The notes below the pieces were generated by a model. The model saw nothing but the letters and a program-made list of their open reading frames with translations, did not search any database and was not told the origin of the DNA. This document shows positions 58,089-64,000 of a stretch of 64,000 bases of DNA, piece after piece; position 1 is the first letter of the stretch; each line of letters opens with the position of its first letter. This DNA comes from Candidula unifasciata (Eukaryota > Mollusca > Gastropoda > Stylommatophora > Geomitridae): contig CAJHNH020004513.1 of NCBI GenBank assembly GCA_905116865.2, positions 396,501 through 460,500 on the forward strand, in the 5' to 3' direction. The translations under genes and the position numbers were made by a program.

Positions 58089-58345
58089 TTGCAGTCACCG
58101 GCTGTAAACGCCGGCGGAACGTTCTGGTTGTTTGTACATTTCTGGACCTCGATCTTTTCCAAGAAATTGAGTTTTGCTTGTATATCTGCTTTACACATCT
58201 GGCTCATTTGTATGCATACTGTTGCTTTCTCGCCTCACGTAGACGCACTCCGATTTCGAAGGAAACGCCCCAAAGTAGTCGCCTTTTACGGCATGCTTGT
58301 TAAAGGGATTTGGGTCCATTGCAACCCCCCTCCCCCTCCAGGCCC
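58089..58345 (-). mobile_element. R3 repeat
   Basis: CACCGGCTGTAAACGCCGGC, GTTCTGGTTGTTTGTAC, TTTACACATCTGGCTC, GACGCACTCCGATTTCGAAG, TTTTACGGCATGCTTG and CCCCAGCCG. This is the longest antisense copy. Confidence 0.75.
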
Positions 58346-58454
58346 CAGCCGCAATATGGCCACGAAAACTACACGGAGATTATATGACTTAAACACATAT
58401 TTAAAGTTAGTTGCATATCCTTAACAGGACATTGCAGGACAAACCCCAGCATTT

Positions 58455-58640
58455 TTGTGTGTGGCTGTTTTGGTTTTTCTAGGCAAATTTACCTCTAGTA
58501 GTTTGCCATTGACACTGAACGGTCGGCTTGTCTATATCACTGTCGAAACCAACACAAGGCGCAAGGCCTGAAGCTGGGATCGAACCCGGCAGCCCCGGCA
58601 TTACGAAACGCAGTGGCAACGCCTAAGCCACAGACGCTGA
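58455..58640 (-). mobile_element. tRNA-derived SINE, family S1
   Basis: In minus orientation: CAGCGTCTGTGGCTTAGGCG, CCGGGTTCGATCCCAGC (box B), GCCTTGTGTTGGTTTCGACA and AAGCCGACCG, the S1 head and body. Its right end is 40 bp from exon A (58680). Confidence 0.8.
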
Positions 58641-58679
58641 CCAAAGACATATAATGTTTCACTAATTCTTTGTCTCTAG

Positions 58680-58788
58680 CAAGCCCGTCCCAGTGATGGA
58701 GAACCACCTGAGAAGAACGTCAGCTGTGGTTTCAACAGATCGACGTGGCGAGCCTTCAGTGGAAGAATATCAGCAGTATAAGCTTCAG
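58680..58788 (+). CDS. Internal exon A of an unrecognised gene
   Basis: A pyrimidine-rich acceptor (TTCTTTGTCTCTAG) and a CAG|GTGAGTG donor bound 109 nt with one open frame. The frame enters with one base completing a codon and leaves in phase 0. It encodes KPVPVMENHLRRTSAVV, then a charged stretch ending EEYQQYKLQ. Codon use is balanced and GC-richer than the flanks. I do not recognise the protein. It pairs in phase with exon B at 63369. Retroelements surround it on both sides, but none shows this sequence. Confidence 0.6.
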
Positions 58789-58829
58789 GTGAGTGCGCAT
58801 GGCAGATACTGTGTGAAGTGATCGGATTT

Positions 58830-59078
58830 TCTGTTTCTGATTGTTCGTCCACTTTTGGACTTCGGTCTTAACCTAGAAGGGAGATTTTAACATGCACGTC
58901 CGTTTTACAGATCTGGACTATTTGTATACAGGATGTTGGTTTCTTGCCTCTCAGGCATATGCACTCTGTCTTAGAAAGAAGCACTCCTAATTATTTGCCT
59001 CCTACGACAAGCCTTTTTAGGGGACATGGGGCTCATTCTTTGTTCTCAAAAATGGGGCTCTGGAACCCACACGAAGAT
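58830..59078 (-). mobile_element. R3 repeat
   Basis: TGATTGTTCGTCCACTTTTG, CGTCCGTTTTACAGATCTGG, GCCTCTCAGGCATATGCAC, CTACGACAAGCCTTTTTAGG and GGAACCCACACG. It starts about 40 bp downstream of exon A (ends 58788). Confidence 0.75.
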
Positions 59079-59107
59079 ACAGGGGAACGAATATTTAGAG
59101 AATCTGA

Positions 59108-59340
59108 TTGACACTGGTCGGTTCTGTGGCTAAGTCGATGCGAACGTTTCGTAATGCCCGGATGCCGGGTTCGATCCCAACTGCGGGCCATGCGCCTTGC
59201 GTTGGTTTCGACAGTGGTATCAAGAAAGCCGACCGTCCAGAAATCAGTGGCAAACTACTGAACGTAAATTTGCCTATAGAAACCACACAACAGCCAGGGC
59301 TGCTAGTCTACAACGTCCTGTAACGGATACGCAGCTAACT
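59108..59340 (+). mobile_element. tRNA-derived SINE, family S1
   Basis: TTCTGTGGCTAAGTCGATGC, GCCGGGTTCGATCCCAACTG, CTTGCGTTGGTTTCGACAG, AAATTTGCCTATAGAAAC and GATACGCAGCTAACTT follow the family order. About 230 bp, in the intron of the right-hand gene. Confidence 0.8.
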
Positions 59341-59487
59341 TATTGACACTGTGTCCTTAAAGTAGTGGATTTACTTTCGCTGTTGATCCTCCTCAATAAT
59401 GTAAGCTTTGAAGCGATTGTCTTCTATGATTAGATGAGCATTTCCTTATCCTTGCCTTCTGTATATGTATTTTAGTTCTTGTGATAG

Positions 59488-59726
59488 GTCGGCGTCTGGG
59501 GATTAGGCGTTGCGAACGAGCTTCGTAATGCGGGGTGCCGTGTTCGATCCTAGCTGCGGGCCTTGCGCCTTGCGTTGGTTTCGACAGTGGTATTGAAAAG
59601 CCGACCGTCGAGAAATCAATGGCAAACTACTAGACGTAAATTTGCCTAGAAAAACTACAACAGCCAAAAAATGCTGGGGTTAGTTCTGCAACGTCCTGTA
59701 AAAGATACGCAACTAACTTTTTAATA
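59488..59726 (+). mobile_element. tRNA-derived SINE, family S1
   Basis: GGCGTCTGGGGATTAGGCGT, GTGTTCGATCCTAGCTG, TTGCGTTGGTTTCGACAG, AAACTACTAGACGTAAAT and GATACGCAACTAACTT: a second S1 copy in tandem with the one ending at 59340, followed directly by a Penelope-like fragment. Confidence 0.8.
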
Positions 59727-59729
59727 GGG

Positions 59730-60050
59730 GGGAAAAAAAAAACCGAACGAAAAGTATATCAGCGAGCTTTACAACATAATAAGCACAAACAAAACGTGAA
59801 AGTTGCAGCTATGGAGCCTTCTTCTGCGCATACATAGATTAGCAATACTATACAAATACACAATATCACTTATCGTTGTATCTCGAGGCAGCCGGGGCGA
59901 TGTCAAGCCAATAGTCTGTCAAGGCACGTGGTGACAGGAAAATAAATATCCCGGAAAATATAAGGGGCTGTCACTCAAGAATAAGGTGAAAGTGTGTAGG
60001 CAGTTCAGCCCCCTAGGATTTAGATGAAGCTGTGTTGGCAGTTTAGTCCA
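59730..60050 (-). mobile_element. Penelope-like element, 3' fragment
   Basis: The stretch with ACCGAACGAAAAGTATATC, AAACAAAACGTGAAAG, CTATGGAGCCTTCTTCTG and GATGAAGCTGTGTTGGC aligns with 52725-53015. It covers only the part after the GIY-YIG core. It abuts a SINE on the left. Confidence 0.75.
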
Positions 60051-60185
60051 CTGGGCGACAGAGTTCTAGTGATGAACTGCTTGATCTTGTCACGTAGACA
60101 TCTGGAGCTATATGTAACACGTTTTTCACCATCATAGATAATTTACTGTCAACACTAATAATATACCCTTAAAGTATGTTATTAC

Positions 60186-61008
60186 TTGGGCTGTACCGAA
60201 TATTCGCTTCGTATTCGCTTCGGGGCCGAATAGTGGACCCAATAACTATTCGGTATTTGGCCGAATAGTTGCGGTCGGGCTGAATACAAATAGTGGTTAC
60301 CTCACAACCGTTTCTGGACTGGTGGAAAAACAACATCAAGACTTCCCACCTTGGTTTATACTGTGAAGCGTTATCTTTGTGCACCACAATGATGATGATA
60401 GTGTTGTCGGCTTGATTTCTTTGAATGGAGTGTCCTCTTCGTTGATTCTTCGAAGTAACGGGAGTTCGTCATCATTTATGTGTGTCGTATCTGTTCTGTC
60501 GTGGAAACGTCAGCGGCTGAATGTTTTGATCGACATTCGGTTTCTTGATTGTCTTTGTTGTTTGATCTTCTGGCGTTGGCCGCCCGGCGTCTGATTTCGT
60601 GAGCTCGCGGGGGGGGGGGGGGGGGGGGGGGGGGCTGGGCGACTTGTAAGGACGGCATTGTTTTCTTCGTCGGCGTTATTTTTGTTTTTGATGTTTCGCC
60701 TTGCGGGTTTTCATTTTGACTCTTTGTATTTGTCGTATTTTCCTGTTTAGTACAGCTGGAAATACCTTCAGTGAGACAAAAAGCTAGCCTAATGCTGACA
60801 ACATGGAACGAAGGTTTTTCATGGAGGTGTGTCAGCACACGAACTAATACGTGCTGCAGGAGATCGCAGATTGTGGCGAGGCATAATCGCCCATGCCAGC
60901 CGACAAAGCACATGATGACGATGATTCACTATTCGTATTCGGCCAAATAGTTGGTCCAGCTATTCGTATTCGGCCGAATAGTGAAAATCACTATTCGGTA
61001 CAGCCCTA
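60186..61008. mobile_element. hAT-type element with perfect 8-bp target duplication
   Basis: GTTATTAC at 60178-60185 and again at 61009-61016 bounds the element. Termini are TTGGGCTGTACCGAATA and, inverted, TAGGGCTGTACCGAATAG. Both ends carry clusters of CGGCCGAATAG motifs in both orientations, likely transposase sites (inference). The 823-bp interior has no transposase; it holds a LINE fragment and a 26-base G run at 60609. Confidence 0.9.
60800..60930 (+). mobile_element. LINE group A-like 3' fragment nested in a hAT element
   Basis: The stretch with GGTGTGTCAGCACACGAAC, GATCGCAGATTGTGGCGAGG and CATAATCGCCCA, ending in (GATGACGATGA), matches the 3' end of the LINE at 22887-23326. It lies inside the hAT element bounded by 60186 and 61008. 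Confidence 0.65.
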
Positions 61009-61225
61009 GTTATTACACGTGTTATACCACTGTCGAAATCAACAAGAAGGATTTGCTGCTCAGTCACATAGAAAATGGAGCTATATTTTCCCCACATAAT
61101 TATAACAGTAAATGGTTTTCAACCGTCCATGTGCAGCGAGGCAGCTGGCGAATCTGGCCGCCTCTAGGATTACAAGCTTTGGGTGGAAACCCACCGGAAA
61201 TAAGCAAATTAAGGGAGGACAGAAA

Positions 61226-61762
<537 letters not shown>

Positions 61763-61935
61763 AACGAGTAGAAGTGCGGAAAATTAGCAGTGAACGAATA
61801 GGGGGAGAAAAAAAAGAAGTGAAGAGCGATTTGCGGACAGCATTGAAAGAAGAACAAAGAATCAAACCGAAGACAAAAGTGGGAGTGGGGAAAAAAAGGG
61901 GGGGGGGGGCAAAAAGAAAACTAAACATAATTGTG

Positions 61936-63228
61936 TCCGTTTGTGACGGTTGATCAGTCATGCAAGTAAAATTCTACTAAAAATTATAATGAGAAGACTG
62001 CATAAGAAAATGGAAGAAGAGATTAATGTAGCTCAGGCTGGATTTAGACAGGGAAGAGGAACAAGAGATCATGTATTTAACATGCGTTTAATAATAGAGA
62101 AGTGTAGAGAATTTAATGTAAATCTGTTGTTATGTTTTGTGGATTATTCAAAATCATTTGACTGTGTACAACATCAGAAGCTTTGGGAAATCATGAGGAA
62201 TATGGGCTTTCCATCACATATAGTGCAGCTCATTAAAATGCTCTATCAAGACCAACAAGCAGCAGTCAGAATAGATGGAGAGACATCAGACTGGTTTGGC
62301 ATCAAGCAAGGAGTCCGTCAGGGATGTGTGCTGTCACCGTATTTGTTCAACCTGTACGCCGAAAATATAATGAGAAATGTAAGAGATGATATAAACAAGG
62401 AAAAATATGATGCCCTAAACATCGGTGGTGAAATACCAGAAATTCGTTATGCTGATGATACAGTATTACTATCAACATCACAAAATGGTTTAGAAAACTT
62501 ATTAACCTCACTCCAAAGAAATAGTGAAAATCATAACTTTTTTCTTAACATAGCAAAAACAAAGATAATGCATACAAACAAAACTGCCATGGAGAAGGAA
62601 ATATATGTTAATGAGGAAAGATTGGAAGTGGTGGAAAATTTCGAATATCTTGGGTCACTGGTTACCAACAATGGTGACACAATGAAAGAAATTAAACGGC
62701 GACTATCAATTGCTCTTCAAAGACTAAAACAACTGAATAAATTATGGAATTGTACAGATAGAATTACAAAGGTCAGATTTTTAAGAGCATGCATCTTTCC
62801 CATTGCAACATACGCCTGTGAGACCTGGACACTTACTAAACAAGCGGAACAGCGCATAAATGCATTTGAATATAAATGTTACAGACAGGTTCTAAGAATA
62901 TCTTGGGTAAAGAAAAGAACAAATGCATCCATACTTCAAGAGCTGAATATTGAAGAGGGTTGGCTAGTAAAGACAATAAAACAAAGAAAATTGAAATATT
63001 TTGGTCACTTGAAACGTCATGGAAGTCTAGAGAGAACAATAATGGAGGGGTATATGCCTGGGAAGAGAGGAAGAGGAAGGCCAAGGAGAAGATGGGTGCA
63101 GGATGTGGCAGATGATCTCCAGATGGGTGTATCAGACGCAGGACATCTTGCTCAGGATAAGAAGGTTTTCCGGAGGGTTGTTATGGCAGCGAGGTTCCGC
63201 GAGGGACATGCTACTGAATGAATGAATG
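61936..63228 (+). mobile_element. LINE group A, 5'-truncated copy with an open reverse-transcriptase frame
   Basis: This is a 1.3-kb copy beginning next to the simple-sequence array at 61.76 kb and ending in (TGAA)n right after the stop codon. AATTGTG at 61929-61935 and 63229-63235 may be a short target duplication. It occupies the intron between exons A and B of the right-hand gene, in the same orientation. The open frame and clean tail mark it as the youngest LINE in the window. Confidence 0.85.
61950..63221 (+). CDS. LINE reverse transcriptase, C-terminal part (RTE-like non-LTR element)
   Basis: This open frame of 423 residues lacks the endonuclease and the start of the reverse-transcriptase domain. 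Visible motifs are QAGFRQGRGTRD, the catalytic Asp block FVDYSKSFD, the primer-grip-region motif GVRQGCVLSPYLFNLY, the catalytic RYADDTVLL, the EYLGSLVTNNGD strand, and the C-terminal YACETWTL, KYFGHLKRHG and GRGRPRRRW motifs shared by RTE-like and related LINEs. The first Met is internal to the original ORF2, so this is a fragment. No inactivating mutation is seen inside it. It copies its own RNA at nicked target DNA in intact relatives; this copy cannot do so alone. Confidence 0.85.
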   Translation: MISHASKILLKIIMRRLHKKMEEEINVAQAGFRQGRGTRDHVFNMRLIIEKCREFNVNLLLCFVDYSKSFDCVQHQKLWEIMRNMGFPSHIVQLIKMLYQDQQAAVRIDGETSDWFGIKQGVRQGCVLSPYLFNLYAENIMRNVRDDINKEKYDALNIGGEIPEIRYADDTVLLSTSQNGLENLLTSLQRNSENHNFFLNIAKTKIMHTNKTAMEKEIYVNEERLEVVENFEYLGSLVTNNGDTMKEIKRRLSIALQRLKQLNKLWNCTDRITKVRFLRACIFPIATYACETWTLTKQAEQRINAFEYKCYRQVLRISWVKKRTNASILQELNIEEGWLVKTIKQRKLKYFGHLKRHGSLERTIMEGYMPGKRGRGRPRRRWVQDVADDLQMGVSDAGHLAQDKKVFRRVVMAARFREGHATE

Positions 63229-63368
63229 AATTGTGATGGAGGTGTGTTGTTGTGGTGGTGGTTGTTGTGGTGGTGGTTGTTGTTGAGTGTTCTGTTTAGT
63301 CAGACCATGCTGAGTCAATCCTAGGAGGCGTCTCATTCTTGTACCCAGTCGCTTCTGGATCTCCACAG

Positions 63369-63501
63369 ACTCGAGGCGAATACGAGGAGTTGATGATCGA
63401 GTTCGAGTTTCGATGCCGGCGGGCAGGCATGATGAACTACCACGAGTCGTCAAAGTACAACCTGAAGGTCTACTACATGGAAGTTGCCGCGGCATTGTTG
63501 G
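63369..63501 (+). CDS. Internal exon B of the same unrecognised gene
   Basis: CTTCTGGATCTCCACAG precedes and G|GTCAGT follows a 133-nt exon, phase 0 in and phase 1 out. It encodes TRGEYEELMIEFEFRCRRAG, then a Tyr-rich amphipathic stretch ending VAAALLG, which looks like a helical globular domain. GC content and codon use (CTG, GAG, TAC, GTC) differ sharply from the AT-rich repeats around it. Joined to exon A it gives 80 continuous residues. No family is assigned; the rest of the gene lies beyond the right edge and probably also to the left. Confidence 0.65.
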
Positions 63502-63539
63502 GTCAGTTTGCTTCAATGTATCTGTCTGTCAATCAATAA

Positions 63540-63940
63540 CCTAGTCAAGCAAACAAGTAACTTAAACAATGAAGTCTCGGTTTAATATATTAGGTTAGCT
63601 GCAATAGATCTTCAACACTCTATGTCTCTCTTTCGCCGTGGTTAAATACTCTATTATATACTCTTTCGTCTTATTCCTGTCCGAAAACATCCGGTAATCC
63701 GTGCAGCAGGAGAAAATCAACCCTGAGCCTCATGAACTCAGGTGAGCCCACTCTCTGAAAATGTAAAGGAGCTCGTGGGCCGAAACATTTGTCGACGAAG
63801 GATTACTACTAATGATGATTGGTAGACTCCTGCTGTACATGCTACCCTGTGGAGTTTCTTCTTACTTATCTTGGACTGCTGTTCGCCTGGCTATCGCTAT
63901 TACCCCCCCCCTCTTTCTCTCTTTCTCCTTCTCCAGGCCC
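63540..63940. other. Intron after exon B
   Basis: GTGGGCCGAAACATTTGTCG at 63777 resembles the GCCGAAAC word common in Penelope-like terminal regions; otherwise nothing is recognised. Ends in a C/T tract before the S4 SINE. Confidence 0.4.
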
Positions 63941-64000
63941 GGCTCGCTAGCGTAGTTGGCTAAACCAGACTGCGCGGTAAACGGGTGACGAACTCCTTGT
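63941..64000 (+). mobile_element. tRNA-derived SINE, family S4, cut by window end
   Basis: GGCCCGGCTCGCTAGCGTAG, TTGGCTAAACCAG and GGGTGACGAACTCCTTGT repeat the head at 35640-35715. It is preceded by a C/T-rich tract. Confidence 0.7.

Noticed and set aside
58455..58640. Functional tRNA gene
   Set aside because: Box A/B-like words are present here and in the other SINE heads, but no complete cloverleaf could be folded and the same head recurs with SINE bodies.
60476..60913. Minus-strand 145-residue frame with a poly-Pro run
   Set aside because: Lies wholly inside a hAT element; the poly-Pro is a G run and its first part is an antisense LINE 3' end.

Overview
The window is animal nuclear DNA: AT-rich, intron-containing and loaded with retrotransposon debris, tRNA-derived SINEs, hAT and mariner relics, a Penelope-like element and very long simple-sequence arrays. 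The mix, together with an animal DUF1399 gene, fits a lophotrochozoan, most likely a gastropod or other mollusc; the species cannot be fixed from the sequence alone. There is no sign of bacterial genes, CRISPR, rRNA or functional tRNA genes.

Two host genes can be supported. (1) A complete five-exon minus-strand gene at 31935-21208. Splicing at consensus sites gives an uninterrupted 1086-residue protein of the DUF1399 / glycine-rich-domain-containing (GRDP-like) family, with two W-H-x-H-M motifs, a beta-rich middle, a hydrophobic segment followed by a basic patch, and a long acidic then Gly/Ser/Asn-rich tail. (2) Two plus-strand exons, 58680-58788 and 63369-63501, that join in phase and flank a 4.6-kb repeat-filled intron; they belong to a gene running off the right edge that I do not recognise. 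A third, weaker candidate is a terminal exon on the minus strand near 19361-19114.

Layout. 0-19 kb: intergenic, AT-rich, with LINE 3' ends, SINEs, two tandem-duplicated segments, a minisatellite, a 119-bp near-palindrome and a small hAT element. 19-32 kb: the DUF1399 gene; its 3' flank holds four decayed tandem copies of its own last coding segment, and its introns hold LINEs, a mariner relic and copies of an abundant repeat (R3). 32-34 kb: a LINE immediately upstream of the start codon, then a CpG-containing stretch with ETS-like and YY1-like sites that may be the promoter. 34-48 kb: hAT elements, LINE fragments, RNase H-domain relics and CT/TTC microsatellites. 48.7-50.9 kb: about 2.2 kb of nearly pure simple sequence, two (GATA)n arrays around a CA-rich block. 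51-58 kb: LINE B copies, one interrupted by a Penelope-like element and one by LINE C, plus a hAT MITE and a (TGTC)n array. 58-64 kb: the second gene, its intron filled with SINEs, a hAT element with a perfect 8-bp target duplication, a (GACA/GGCA/GATA) composite array and a LINE with an open 423-residue reverse-transcriptase frame.

I found no multi-gene system in the prokaryotic sense. The most informative observations are the decayed C-terminal repeats behind the DUF1399 gene, the precise insertion histories readable from target-site duplications (including a twin-priming inversion), three unrelated retroelements sharing a (GAA)n tail, and the orphan exons of the second gene. All homology statements rest on recognised motifs and on comparison of copies within the window; no database search was run.
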